A DNA stretch of 64,000 nt from Proteles cristata cristata (GCA_017311185.1 JAESUZ010005537.1:186001-250000), one strand, 5' to 3'. Positions 33,491 to 46,590 are shown, counted from the first letter of the stretch. Program-made: numbers and translations. Notes: a model not told the origin generated them from the letters alone.

Positions 33491-34989
33491 GGCGGGGAGC
33501 TAAGATGTTGTCATAGTAGGAGCACCTTAGGCTCACCTCATCACTGGAAAACAACTAAATAACTATCAAATCATTCTGAATACCCAAGAAATCGACCTGA
33601 GGCCTGACAGAACCAGCTACACAACTTCAGGGGGAGACGAGACACATCTAGGAGGTAGGAAGTTTGGAGATGCGGTTTGGGGGAGAAATGGATCATAGGT
33701 ACTGCAGGAGGTAGGGACCCCTGGTCACAGAGAAAGGTGAGAAAGTAACATATAGAGTATCACACAGGGATAACACTTCCCCAAAGCCATTGGCGGGGAA
33801 CATTAGAATGTCTGATTTTCATGAGTTTTTGCAACCAGTGAGGCTTGGATTCTGATGTTTTAAAGGTCAATGGGCTTGGCTGGGTTAGAACTCTGAGACC
33901 ACTGCCTTATTCCTGGAGAGAAGGCAGGCAAGCAATCTGGCGCCAGACAGTGCAATCTAACGGTTGCCTAAGTCTCACAGGGGAAAGATTGTTCACCCTT
34001 TTCAGAGAACATCTGTGCGAGGTAGTATTCCCAGAGATGCCTTTCTGGGGATGAGAGCCAGTGGGCACCATTTACCTCCTTTGCTCCTTAGCATTGACAC
34101 AGAGATACCTGTTGATGGTGGCAACCTGAACATTGGCCATTTAGCCTGCCTGCTCTCTGATAGCACTACCCTTCTTTGTCAAACCTGCATCCATTCCAGA
34201 GCTGCAAGACCCTCCTCCAGAAGCCAGCACAGGTCTTCACCACACCCCATCTCTAAAGTTTGGAGTTTTAAAAAATCAGCAATCTTGGCTGGGATAGAGC
34301 TGAATGTGCAGTGCTGTTCCAGCAAGCAAGCACCTGGAGATAGACAGTATGAAAACAGCAATCTGAAAAACACCTGGGATGCATGGAGGGGAGGAGATTG
34401 ATTGCTCTTCTGGGAATCTTCCCTGAGAGTTGCATGCATGGAGAAACTCTCTCTGGGGATAAAGGAGCTGGCTGGTGCCATTTATCTCCTCCTCTTCTCA
34501 GCATAAATTAGCTTCAGTAAACAACACAGTGTCAACACTGACTACCCAACCCGCTTGCACCAAGTCCTGCTCCCCTCTGCCCTGCTGGTACTGCTTATCT
34601 CAGGCAAGTATCCCTGAGACTTAGCATAATGAGCCCCTTTCCCAAAAGACTAAAAGAAACTTCACACACACGTCCTGACAATAGAGTTCTGCGATGCTTC
34701 AGTTCTAGTGGAAATAGAGTCATTTCTCGTTTAACGAGCAGACCAGAGCATGCTTAGTTAAAACTGATCACACTCTGGGCAAGGTCCAAACAGTGCCCAT
34801 TACAGGCATGGAGAACCTCTGCAGATGATTGGCCTGAAGGATAGAGTAGCCAAAACACAGCAGAGTGCATGCAGCACAGAGCATATAGTCCCTGAAGGAC
34901 CGGGCCCTGGAAACTCTATAACTTCTTCTTCATTAAGCCACTCTCAGGAGCAAGAAACATAACAGGCTTTCCTAACACAGAGAAATAGA

Positions 34990-35882
34990 GACATAAACAA
35001 AATGCCAAGACAGATGAATTCATCCCGCAAAAAACAAGCAAAGGTCATGGCCAAGGATCTAATTGAAACAGATATAAGTAACATGCCTGATGGAGAATTT
35101 AAGGCAATAATCATAGATACTGGGTTTGGGAAAAGAATGGAAGACTTCAGTGATATTCTTATCACTGTGGTAAAAGAGTTAAAAATAATCAGTCAGAAAT
35201 GAAAAATGCCATGATTGAGATTCAAAACAGACTGGATGTAATGAACATAGGATGGAAGAAGGAGAGGAATGAATAAGTGATATAGAGGTTAAAATAATGG
35301 GAAATAATGAAACTGAACAAAAGAAAGGAAAATTATGGATCATGAAAATAGATTTAAAGAACTCAATGACTCCACCAAATGTAATAAGATTCATATCATA
35401 GGATTCCCAGAAGAAGAAGAAGAGAGAGAAAAGATGACAGAATATTTATTTGAGGAAATAATAGCTGGAAACTTCCCTAATCTTGGGAAGGAAACAGACA
35501 CCCAAATCCAGGAGGCACAGAGAACTCCCATCAAAATCAACAAAAGCAGGCCAAAAACCAAGACATCTTATAGTTGAATTTGCAAAATAAAGCAATAAAG
35601 AAAAAACTCTTAAAAGAAGCAAGACAAAAGAAGTCCCTAACTCACAAGGGAAACCAATGAAGTTAGTACATATCTTTCCACAGAAACTTGGCAAGCCACA
35701 GGGAATGGCATGATATCATCAATGTACTGAATGGGACAAATCTGCAGCCAAGAATATGCTATCCATCAAGGCTATCATTCAGATTAAAAGGAGAGATAAA
35801 ATGTTTCTCAGAAAAACAAAAACTAGAGTGGTTTGTGACCACTAAACTGGCCCTGCAACACATATTAAAGGGGACTCTTTGA
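34990..35882 (+). pseudogene. L1 ORF1 remnant
   Basis: Frame pieces read MPRQMNSSRKKQAKVMAKDL at the N-terminus (35,002). Next come an acidic linker and HIIGFPEEEEEREK (about 35,395-35,436) in the RNA-recognition domain. NVLNGTNLQPRICYPSRLSF (about 35,718-35,777) and a C-terminal LALQHILKGTL follow. The parts lie in different frames, so no intact RNA-binding protein can be made. Confidence 0.85.
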
Positions 35883-35949
35883 GTGGAAAGGAAAGACCAA
35901 AAGTGACAAAGACAAGAAAGGAACAGAGAAAATTTCCAGAAACAATGAC

Positions 35950-38900
35950 AAAACAAGAAATAAAATAGCACTGAATATATGTCTATCAATAATCACTCTG
36001 AAAGTAAATGGAATAAATGCTCTAATCAAAAGATACTGTGTATCAAAATGGATTTTAAAAAAAGACTCATCTATATATAGCATACAAGTGACTCATTGTA
36101 GACCTAAAGACACCTGAAGATTGAAAGTGAGATGATGGAAAAATAGATGTGAAAAGAAAGCCAGAGTAGCCATACTTATATCAGACAAGCCAAAAACTAT
36201 AACAAGAGATGAAGAAGGGTACTATATCATGATAAACAGGACTTTTAACAGGAAGATTAAACAAGTGTAAATATTCTTATGCCCCCAACACGAAACACCC
36301 AAATAAGTAAGACAGTGGGTAACAAATCTAAAGGAATTCATTAATAATAATAATACAATTATACAAATATACAATAACAATAATACAATAAAATAATACA
36401 AATAAAAAATACAATTTACAAAAAGTAAAATTATTATTACAATAATAATACAATAAAGGGGACTTTAATACCCCTTTTATAGCAATGGACAGATCACCTA
36501 AGAAGAAAACCAACAAGGAGACGATGGCTTTGAATGATACACTGGACCAGATGGGGTTAATAGATTTATTTAGAACATTTCACCCTAAAGCAACAGAATA
36601 CACATGCTTTTCAAATGAACACAGGACATTCTCCAGAATGGATCACATAGTAGGTCACAAATCAGACCTCGACAAGTATAAAAAGGTTGAGATCATACCA
36701 TGCGTATTTTCTGACACAATGCCATGAAACTGGCAACCACAGAAAAAATTTTGGAAAAGCCACAAATACATGGAGGGTAAATAACATGCCACTGAGGAAT
36801 GAATGGGTCAACCAGCAAATCAAATAAAAAATTAAAAAATACATAGAAACAAATGAAATGAAAACACAATGTTCTGAAACATTTAGGATACAAGAAAAAA
36901 AGCAGTCAAAAGACAGAATTATATAGCAATATAGGTCTACCTCAAGAAGCTAGAAAAATCTCAAACAAGCAAAACTTACACCTAAAGGAATTACAGAAAG
37001 AACAACATAGGAGCATGAAGTCATCAGAAGAAGGGAAATAATAAAAATTAGAGCAAAAATAAATGATGTAGAAACTAAAAAAATTAGTAGAACAGATCAA
37101 TGGAACAAGAAGTATTTTCTTTGAAAAAAATAATAAAATTCCCAGCCCCCTAGTCAGACTTACAAAAAGAAAGTAGAAAGGACCCAAATAAATAAATCAC
37201 TAATGATCGAGGAGAAATAACAACCAACACCACAGAAGTACTCTTATGAGAGAATATTATGAAAAACTATATGCCAACAAATTGGACAACCTAGAAGAAA
37301 TGTATAAATTTCTAGAAACATATAACTTACCAGAACTGAAATGGGAAGAAATAGAAAGCTTGAACAGACCAATAATCAAGAAAGAAATTGAATCAGTAAT
37401 CAAAAACCTCTCAGTAAACAAAAGTCCAGGACCAGATGGCTTCGCAAGAGAATTCTACCATTTAAAGAAGAGTTAATGCCTATTCTTCTCAAGCTGTTCC
37501 AAAAAATAGGAATGAATGGAAAACTTTCACATTTAGTCTCTGAAGCCAGCATTACCTTGATACCAAAACCAAAGACTCCAGTAAAAAATAGAACTACAGG
37601 CCAATATCCTTAATGAACATGGATGCAAAAATTATCAATAAGATACTAGCAAATTGAATCCAATAAAACATTAAGAGAACCATTCAGTATGATCAAATGG
37701 GATTTATTCCTGGGCTTCAGTGTGGGAGCCCGACAGTGACCACAAGAAAGCGTGGTTAGGGACGCGGGGATGTGCCTGCACACGGGGCTCCCTGCCTGGG
37801 CAAGGCATTCCTGCAAACAGGATGCTCTGCCAGGAGGCCTGCACACAGTATCCAAGTTTAATGGCCCGCTTGCAAACGAGGGAACATGCCCTCCTTAGAA
37901 ATAAGGAGAAGCCTGGAATTGTGAGCAGGCCTCTTAGTAAACATGTTGCAATCACTTCCTCTCTTTGCTCCCCCCTGTCCTTGAAATGTGTTTGGCTATT
38001 TGCTCTTAATTGGTAAAGGAATGCATCTTGTAGATTTCAGTTTGTATCCAGTTACCGGGGTATAAAATAAACTGCAAGAGGGGCTTGCGTAGAATTGTTC
38101 CTCCGGCCGGAGTTGTGTCTGTGTCTGTCTTTTGTGTGTGTCTTGTCCTTTGTGTCATTTCGTCCGCAACACTTCAGGAATGGTTCAATATCACAAATCA
38201 GTCAATATGATATAAACATTAATAAAAGAGTTCTTATCAGAACCATATGATCCTCTTAACACCTGCAGAAAAAGCAATTGACAAAGTACAACATCAATTT
38301 ATGATTAAAACTCTGAACAAAGTAGAGTTATAGGGTACACATCTCAATATAATAAAGGCTCTATATGAAAAATACACAGCTAATATCATGCTCAATAGGG
38401 AGAAACTGAATGCTTTTCCCACTTGGTCAGGCATAAGAGAGGGATATCCACTCTCACCACTGTTATTTAACATAGTACTGGAAATCCTAGTATCAGCTAG
38501 CAGACAACAAAAAGAAACAAAAAGGCATCCAAATTAGCAGGGAAGAAGTCAAACTTCCACTATTTTTAGACCTTATGATACAAAACCGAAAGAACTCCAC
38601 CCAAAACTGCTAGAACTAATACTAACTCTGTAAAGTCACAAGATACAAAATCAATGTACAGAAATCTGTTGTGTTTCTACACACAATAATGAATTGAAGC
38701 AGAAAGAGAAATCAAGGAATTGATTCCATTTGCAATTGCAACAAAAACTGGAAGATATCTAAGAATAAACCTAACCAAAGAAGTACAAGATCTGTATTCA
38801 GAAAACTACAGAAGACTTCTGAAAGAAATTGAAGAGGACACAAAGAAATGGAAAAAACATTCCCTGCTCGTGGATTGGAAGAACAAGTATTATTAAAATA

Positions 38901-39943
38901 TGTATATTATCCAAAGCAATCTACACATTTAATGCAATGCTTATCAAAATGCCAACGACATTCTTCATAGATCTAGAAAAAACTATCACAAATTTGTATG
39001 GAACCATAAAAAAACCCTGAATGGCCAAAGCAATTTTAAAAAAGAAAAGCAAAACTAGAGGCATCATAATTCTGGACTTCAAGTTATATTACAAAGCTGT
39101 AGTGATCAAGACAGTATGGCACTGGCACAAAAACAGCCACACAGATCAATGGAGCAGAATAGAACACCCATAAATGAATGCATACCTATATGGTCAATCC
39201 TTGATAAAGCAGAAATGAATATCCAATGGGAAAAACAAATGGTGTTAGGACAGCAATGTGCAAAAGAATGAAACCAGACCACTTTCTTAGATCATACACA
39301 AAAATAAATTCAAAATGGACGGAATTCCTAACTATGAGTCACCAAATCATCAAAATACTAGAGAAAAGAGCATGGAATAACTTCTTTGACTTGGCTATAG
39401 CAACTTCTTACTAGACCATGTCTCCAGAGACAAGATAAACAAAAGCAAACATGAAGTATTAGGACTTCATCAAGATAAAAAGCTTCTGCACAGTAAAGGG
39501 AACAATCAACAAAACTAAAAAGCAAACTTGGGAATGAGAAAGATATTTGCACATGATGTATCTGACAAAGGGTTAGTGTCCAAAATTTATAAAGAACTTA
39601 TAAAACTCAACACCCAGAACATTAATAATCCAGTTAGAAAAATGGGCAGAAGATATGCATAGATATTTTTCCAAAGAAGACATTTATATGGCCAGCAGAC
39701 ACATGAAAAGATACTCAACATCATTGATCATCAGGGAAATACAAATCAAAACTATAATGAGATATTATCTCATACCTGTCAGAATGGCTAAAATTAACAA
39801 CACAGGAAACAAGTGTTGGCTAAGATACAATGTTGGTAGGAATGCAAACATTTATAGCCACTCTGGAAGACAGTTTGGAGATTTCTCAAAAAGTTAACAA
39901 TAGAACTACCCTGTGACCCAGCAATTGTACTACTAGGCATTTA
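35950..39943 (+). pseudogene. L1 ORF2 remnant (endonuclease and reverse transcriptase), split by LTR
   Basis: Endonuclease part with ALNDTLDQMGLIDLFRTF (36,524-36,577) and a damaged SDH position (SDTMP, 36,710-36,724). The RT begins with [17 protein letters not shown] (37,249-37,299) and [14 protein letters not shown] (37,417-37,458). The solo LTR falls next to the codons for GFIPGLQ. The thumb and C-terminal parts follow to 39,943. Intact ORF2p nicks DNA and copies L1 RNA; this copy is dead. Confidence 0.87.
37721..38171 (+). mobile_element. Solo LTR of a class II (betaretrovirus-like) endogenous retrovirus
   Basis: A 451-bp unit bounded by TGTGGGAGCC and CGTCCGCAACA, so TG...CA ends. It is flanked by a perfect 6-bp duplication CTTCAG (37,715-37,720 and 38,172-38,177). 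TATAAAATAAAC at 38,061-38,072 holds an overlapping TATA box and AATAAA. The about 100 bp after it have the GT/CT-rich character of R-U5. Six-base duplications are typical of class II (ERVK-like) integrases. No internal viral genes remain, which is the usual outcome of recombination between the two LTRs. Confidence 0.9.
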
Positions 39944-40155
39944 TTTTTTTTTTTTTTTGCAAATAGTTTATTGTCAAATTAGTTTCCACATAACACCCAG
40001 TGCTCATCCCCACAAGTGCCCTCCTCCATGCCCACCCCTCCTCCCCCCAACATCCACCAGTCCTCAGTTTTTGTCAGCATTCAAGAGTCTCTCATGGTTT
40101 GCCTCTCCCTCTTTCCCCCACCATTTCCGCCCTTCTTCTCCCCCTTGGTCCTCTG

Positions 40156-43100
40156 TTAAGCTCCTCCTAATCCTCCTATACGTGCACACATATGACATTT
40201 GTCTTTCTCTGCCTGACTTATTTCGCTCAGCATAACACCCTCAAGGTCCATCCATGTTGCTACACATGGCCAGATTTCATTGTTTCTCATTGCCATGTAG
40301 TATTCCATGGTATAGATAAACCACATCTTCTGATCCATTCATCTGTTGATGGACACTTAGGCTCTTTTCAGGTTTTAGCTATTGTGGAGAGTGCTGCTAT
40401 GAACATTGGGGTACATGTGCTCCTATGCCTCAGCATTTCTGTATCCTTGGGTAAATTCCTAGCAGTGCTATTGCTGGGTCATAGGGGAGTTCTATTGTTA
40501 GTTTCCTTAGGAACCTCCACACTGTTTTCCAGAGGGGCTGTACCAGTTTACATTCCACCAACAGTGTAGGAGGGTGCCCGTTTCTCCACATCCTCGCCAG
40601 CATCTAGAATTCTCTGATTGGCTCATTTTAGCCACTCTGACTGGCGTGAGGTGGTATCTCAGTGTGGTTTTGATTTGTATTTCCCTGATGAGGAGTGATG
40701 CTGAGCATCGTTTCATGTGTCTGTTGGCCATCTGGATGTCCTCTTTTGGAGAAGTGTCTGTTCATATCTTCTGCCCATTTCCTCACTGGGTTGTTTGTTT
40801 TTCGGGCGTGTAGTTTGGTGAGTTCCTTGTAGATTCTGGATATCAACCCTTTATCTGATATGTCATTTGCAACTATCTTCTCCCATTCTGCTGGTTGCCT
40901 ATTAGTTTTGTGGGTTGTTTCCTTTGCTGTGCAGAAGCTTTTAATCTTGAGGAGGTCCCAACAGTTTATTTTTGCTCTTATTTCCCTTGCTTTTGGGGAT
41001 GTGTCAAGTAAGAAGTTGCTGCGGTGGAGGTCAAGGAGGTTGTTTTCTGCTTTCTCTTCTAGGGTTTTGATGGTTTCCTGTCTCACGTTCAGGTCCTTTA
41101 TCCATTTTGAGTTTATTTTTGTGCATGGTGTGAGAAAATGATCTAGTTTCATTCTTCTGCATGTTGCTGTCCAGTTCTCCCAACACCATCTGTTAAAAAG
41201 GCTGTCTTTTTTCCATTGGATATTCGTTCCTGCTTTGTCAAAGATCAGTTGACTGTATACTTTTGGGTCCACTTCTGAGTTCTCAATTCTGTTCCATTGG
41301 TCTATGTGTCTGTTTTTGTGCCAATACCATACTGTCTTGATGATGACAGCTTTGTAGTAGAGGCTAAAGTCTGGGATGGTGATCCCTCCCGTTTTGGTTT
41401 TATTTTTTAGGATTACTTTGGCTATTCGGGGTCTTTTGTGGTTCCATACAAATTTTTGGATAGTTTGTTCTAGTTTTGAGAAGTATGCTGGTGCAATTTT
41501 GGTTGGAATTGCATTGAATGTGTAGAGTGCCTTAGGTAGTAATGACATCTTAACTATATTTATTCTTCCTATCCATGAGCATGGAATGTTTTTCCACTTC
41601 TTTGTGTCTTCTTCAATTTCCTTCATAAGTTTTCTATAGTTTTCATCATACAGATCTCTTGTATCCTTGGTTAGGTTTATTCCAAGGTATTTTATGATTT
41701 TTTGTGCAATTGTGAATGGGATCAGTTTCTTGATTTCTCTTTCTGTTGCTTCATTATTGGTGTATAAGAATGCAACCTATTTCTGTACGTTGATTTTGTA
41801 CCCTACAACTTGGCTGAATTCTTGGATCAGTTCTAGTAGGCTTCTGGTGGAGTCTGTCGGGTTTTCTATGTAGAGTATCATGTCATCTGCGAAGAGTGAA
41901 AGTTTGACTTCCTCTTTGCCAATTCTGATGCCTTTGATTTCTTTTTGGTGTCTGATGGCTGATGCTAGGACTTCCAGCACTATGTTAAACAGCAGTGGTG
42001 AGAGTGGGCATCCCTGTCGTGTTCCTGATCTCAGCGGGAAAGCTCTGAGGTTTTCCCCGTTGAGGATGATGTTAGCTGAAGGCTTCTCATAGATGGCTTT
42101 GATGATGTTTAAGTAGGTTCCTTCTATCCCAACTTTCTCGAGTCTTTATTAAGAAGGGATGCTGTATTTTGTCAAATGCTTTTTCTGCATCTATTGACAG
42201 GATCATATGGTTTTTATGTTTTCTTTTATTAATATGATGTATCACATTGATTGATTTGCGAATGTTGAACCAGCCCTGTAACCCAGGAATGAATCCACTT
42301 GATCTTGGTGGATGATTCTTTTGATATGCTGCTGGATTCGATTTGCAAGGATCTTGTTGAGAATTTTTGCATCCGTATTCATCAAGGATATTGGCCTGTA
42401 GTTCTCTTTTTTGCTGGATCTCTGTCTGGCTTGGGAATCAGTGTGATGCTGGCTTCATAAAATGAGTCCGGGAGTTTTCCTTCGCTTTCTATTTTTTGGA
42501 ATAACTTGAGAAGAATTGGGATTAATTCTGTTTAAATGTCTGGTAGAATTCCCCAGGGAAGCCATCAGGTCCAGGGCTCTTATTTGTTGGGAGATTTTTG
42601 ATCACTGATTCAATTTCTTCACTCGTTATGGGTCTGTTCAGGTTTCTATTTCTTCCCGTGTGAATTTTGGTAGTGAGTGTGTGTTTAGGAATTTGTCCAT
42701 TTCTTCTAAGTTGTCCAATTTATTGGCATATAATTTTTCTTAGTATTCCCTGATAATTGCTTGTATTTCTGAGGGGTTGGTTGTAATAAGTCCATTTTCA
42801 TTCATAATTTTGTCTATTTGGGTGCTCTCTTCTTTTGGATAAGTCTGGCTAGAGGTTTGTCAATTTTGTTTACTTTTTCAAAAAACCAACTCTTGGTTTC
42901 ATGGATCTGTTCAATTGTTTCTTTGGTCTCTATGTTGTTTATTTCTGCTCTAATTTTTTACTATTTCTCTTCTTCTACTGGGTTTAGGGCGTTCTTGTTG
43001 CTCTGCCTCTAGTTCCTTTAGGTGAGCTGTTAGATTTTGGACTTGGGCTTTTTCTAATCTCTTGAAATAGGCCTGGAGAGCAATGTACTTTTCTCTTAGG

Positions 43101-43993
43101 ACTGCCTTTGCCGCATCCCATAGATTTTGAATTGTTGTGTTTTCATTTTCATTTGTTTCCATATATTTTTTAATTTCATCTCTAATTGCCTGATTGGCCC
43201 ATTCATTCTTTAGAAGGGTGTTCGTTAACCTCCATGTTTTTGGAGGTTTTCCAGACTTCTTCCTGTAATTGATTTCAAGTTTCAAACCATTGTGATCTGA
43301 CAGTGTGCATGGTATGATCTCTATTCTTTTATATTTATTGAGGGCTGCTTTATGTCCCAGTATGTGATCTATCTTGGAGAATGTGCCATGCACACTTGAG
43401 AAGAAAGTAAATTCCCTGGCCTCAGGATGTAAAGTTCTAAATATATCCATCAGATCCATCTGGTCCAATGTGTCTTTCAAGTCATTATTTCTTTAGTAAT
43501 TTCTGTCTGGTTGACCTATCCATTGCTGTAAGCGGAGTATTAAAGTCCCCTGCTATTAGCACATTCTTATCTAGAAGCTTGTTTCTGTTGATAATTATTT
43601 TGTTTATATATTGATGCATTAACATTGGTGGACGTTATGATAATTAGGTTCCTTCCTGATGGACAGTTTGTAATTATTATGTAGTGCTCTTCTTCATCTC
43701 TTGTGATTGTCTTTAATTTAAAGTCCAGTTTGTCTGATATAATTATCGCTACTCCGGCTTTCTTTTGATTTCCTGTAGCATGATATATATTTCTCCATCC
43801 CCTTACTTTTAATCTGAGTTTCTTGTAGACAGCATATAGATGGAGTTTCTTGTAGACAGCATATAGATGGATTTTGTTTTTTAATCCATTCTGCTACCCT
43901 ATATCTTTTGATTGGAGCATTCAGCCCATTTACATTCAGTGTTATTATTGAAATATGTGGGTTTAGAGTCTTTGTATCTTTTGTAGGGTTCAT
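40156..43993 (-). pseudogene. L1 ORF2, endonuclease-reverse transcriptase, frameshifted
   Basis: Starts MNPTKDTKTLNPHISIITLN (43,993 downward), the endonuclease N-terminus. A 27-bp tandem duplication repeats PSICCLQET, after which the frame breaks. The endonuclease end is in frame at 43,480-42,950, with the SDHNG catalytic motif. The RT catalytic FADDM motif is intact within 41,980-41,777. The thumb and C-terminal region form a 332-codon frame at 41,626-40,628. The last frame ends [10 protein letters not shown] at 40,156. The real protein is about 1,270 residues; this copy needs several frame changes and cannot make it. Confidence 0.92.
43818..43871 (-). repeat. 27-bp in-frame tandem duplication in L1 ORF2
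   Basis: Two exact copies (43,818-43,844 and 43,845-43,871), plus-strand unit beginning GTTTCTTGTAGACAGC. It adds nine codons to the endonuclease domain just after the CLQET residues that hold the catalytic glutamate. Confidence 0.95.
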
Positions 43994-44039
43994 GTTTGTG
44001 GTGGTGTCTCTGGAATCTTTGTTCCTTACAACCTTTCCT

Positions 44040-44935
44040 TCAGAGCATCCCCCTCAGGATTTCTTGTAGGGCTGGCTTCATCGTGACAAATTCTTTCAAT
44101 TTCTGTTTATTTGGAAAGGTTTTTATCTCTCCTTATATTTTGAATGACAGGCTTGCCGGATGGAGGATTCTTGGCTGCATATTTTTACTGTTCATCACAT
44201 TGAAGATCTCCTGCCATTCCTTTCTGGCCTGCCAAGTTTCAGTAGATAAGTCTGTCACCACTCTGATAGGTTTCTCTTTGTATGTTTGGGCCCTTTTTTC
44301 CCTAGCTGCTTTCACAATTCTCTCTTTTTCCTTGTATTTTGCCATTTTACGATGATATGATATGTCGTGCAGAAGATCGATTCAAGTTACGTCTGAGGGG
44401 AGTCCTCTGAGCCTCTTGTATTTCCACATTTACTTCCTTCCCCAGGTCGGGGAAGTTCTCTGCTATAATTTGTTTCAGGACTCCTTCAGCACCTTTCCTT
44501 CTCTCTTCCTCTTCTGGGATTCCTATGATAGGGATATTGTTGCGTTTGACTGTATCGCTGAGCTCTCGAATTCTTCTTTCCTGTTCCTGGATCAGTTTGT
44601 CTCTTTTTTGTCAGCTTCTTGTTTTTCTATAATGGTGTCTTCTAAATCACTTATTCTTCTTTCTGCCTCTTCAATCCGTGCATTGGAGGCCTCTAATTTA
44701 TTATGTATCTCATTTATCGCATTTTTTAATTCTTCATGCCTATTTTTATTTTCCATTCTGTCTGTAGCCATAGTTTCTTTGATGTCCCCTATGTTTTTTT
44801 CAAGCCCTGCTATTAATTTCACCATTATTATTCTAAATCTTGATCACTTATGCTGCTGATATCTGTTTTGAGCAGTTCATTAGCTGTCATTTCTTCTTGG
44901 AGTTTCTTTGGAGGAGAGCTCTTTCGTTTCATCAT
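44040..44935 (-). pseudogene. L1 ORF1 (RNA-binding coiled-coil protein), damaged
   Basis: The minus-strand start is a double ATG at 44,935-44,930, followed by KRKSSPPKKLQEEMTANELL. The coiled coil is clear at 44,825-44,592 (MVKLIAGLEKNIGDI... then IEEAERRISDLEDTI). The C-terminal domain is seen at 44,345-44,133 (VVTDLSTETWQARKEWQEIF). The stop is TGA at 44,042-44,040. Breaks between these frames mean no intact protein. Confidence 0.88.
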
Positions 44936-45724
44936 TTTAGTTAGCTTTTCGGCTCTTGTTGGTTTTAAAGACCTGTTATGCTCTCTGTTTCTATGAGCAC
45001 TGCTATATCCAAGAAACTCTTTGACTTTCCAGGGCCTATCCTTTCAGAGATTGTTTTTGAATGGTATCCCTCGGTCACTCTTGTTGGGACCTTAGTTATT
45101 TTATTTTCCTATTCGTAGTGATATTTGGGACTCTTCACCTTGTGTACTCTAGCTTGTTTCTTGAGGTAGCCCTGGAAAAGAAAACAGACAGACAGACACA
45201 CAGGGAGCAGGAGCACACAAACGCACAGGCTGATTCAACTAACACGCAAAGTGAGAGGGAAAACGAAAAAGTTAATAGAAAAGACGGAGGAAGGAGGGCG
45301 AATAGGGAGCATAAAATACATAAAAGGGTCAAAAAGGGGAAAATAAAAGGAAAAAAGAAGAAAACCGATGGACAAAGAACGGTTTAAAGCATATACCTGG
45401 ATTTCCCAGCTACAGTTAAATAGCCGTGTGTATGCAGTGCTGGTTGAAGAGCATAGAGAAAAAGAGAGAAGGCAGGGTGAGACAAGGCAGATTTGGAAAT
45501 AGAATGAACAGGCAGAAGGGATAAGAAACTTCTTTCAAAGAGGTAAAGGGTAGAATGTGGTTGGATAGGTGAGAGAAGGATGCTGGAATTATCCAGAGAA
45601 ACTATATAGTCTAATTACTCCTGAGAGAAATAGCTGAAAAAGTCGGTAGGTGTAGAATTACATTTACAGAATGGACTTGTGATTGTTTAAGCAAGCTGGC
45701 GACCAGAGTTAATCAGGTCAGTGT

Positions 45725-45802
45725 TTTGGGGAAAAAAGCGAGAAAAGAGAAAAAAGAAGAAAAAAAAAGAGAAAAGAAAGGGGAAAAAGAAAAAAAAAGG
45801 GA
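45725..45802 (+). repeat. Purine-rich tract in L1 5' UTR
   Basis: Nearly pure A/G sequence of GAAAAGAGAAAAAAG type, about 75 bp. Confidence 0.9.
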
Positions 45803-46203
45803 GGAGGGCACCTCTCAGGCAGAGATGGGCGTGGCGTGATCCGATGTCTCAGGCGGGGGTTCTGCCTTGGCGATTGTGGGAAGGAGAGTGACGGTGCTCC
45901 AGTCCCTTCTTGAACCCCGCGCTGCAGCTCGCTTTTTTTTTTTTTTTTGGCGTGTCAACTCCCCGTTCCCGGGACGCAGCCGAAGTTGGTTGCACTCTTC
46001 AACCCAGGCCAGTTCCAATCTCCAAATCCCAGCCCGCGCCCCGCTGAAGTTGCCTTAGACACAGCTTCCCAGACAACCCTCTCGGGCTATTCCAGGCTCC
46101 CTGCTGAGCTCTGGGGGCGGAGTCAGGATCGCTGCTTTCTTCTCTGGTCGGCTCTGGTGCGCATGCGCGGGGCTTGCCTGCAGCGTCCGCGTAGCCTGAG
46201 CCC

Positions 46204-46590
46204 GCTGGAGTGAGGAAAACCGGGTCTCTCTATGGCTCGTCACCCGAAACACGAACTCACAGGCAAATTTCCAGTTTTTAGCTTTTTGCCTTCCCTCTCG
46301 AGTTCCAGCCAGCCAGGAGCGCGGACGCCTGGTGTCTGCGCGTCTCCTTCAGGTGTCCCAGCCGCCCTGGAGCTACAATGGCGGCAAGCGCGCCGCCGCT
46401 GGAGTGAGGAAAACCGGGTCTCTCTATGGCTCGTCACCCGAAACACGAGCTCACAGGCAAATTTCCAGTTTTTAGCTTTTTGCCTTCCCTCTCGAGTTCC
46501 AGCCAGCCAGGAGGGCGGATGCCCGGGGTCTGCGCGTCTCTTTCAGGGATCCCAGCCGCCCTGGAGCTACAATGGCGGCAGGCGCGCCCG
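46204..46590 (-). repeat. Two tandem 194-bp monomers in the L1 5' UTR
   Basis: Copy 1 at 46,204-46,397 and copy 2 from 46,398 to about 46,590, both starting GCTGGAGTGAGGAAAACCGG on the plus strand. The copies differ at a modest number of sites. A related shorter stretch lies just left at about 46,180. Tandem 5' monomers act as additive promoter units in mouse L1, so a similar role is plausible but inferred. Confidence 0.93.

Larger units (their letters stand above)
33491..39943 (+). mobile_element. Degenerate L1, plus strand, nearly complete but 3' end lost
   Basis: Starts with an L1 leader (GGCGGGGAGCTAAGATGTTG). It continues through ORF1 (about 34,990-35,882) and ORF2 (about 35,950-39,943), with a solo LTR inside at 37,721-38,171. 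ORF2 homology stops at ACTACTAGGCATTTATT, where the T run of the minus-strand L1 begins. The remaining C-terminal codons and 3' UTR are not found on the far side of that element. Many stops and frameshifts mark it as older than the two L1 copies to the right. Confidence 0.9.

Noticed and set aside
45061..45387. 108-codon plus-strand frame with a hydrophobic start and a basic K/R tail
   Set aside because: Antisense to the L1 5' UTR and ORF1 leader; the charged tail comes from purine-rich sequence.
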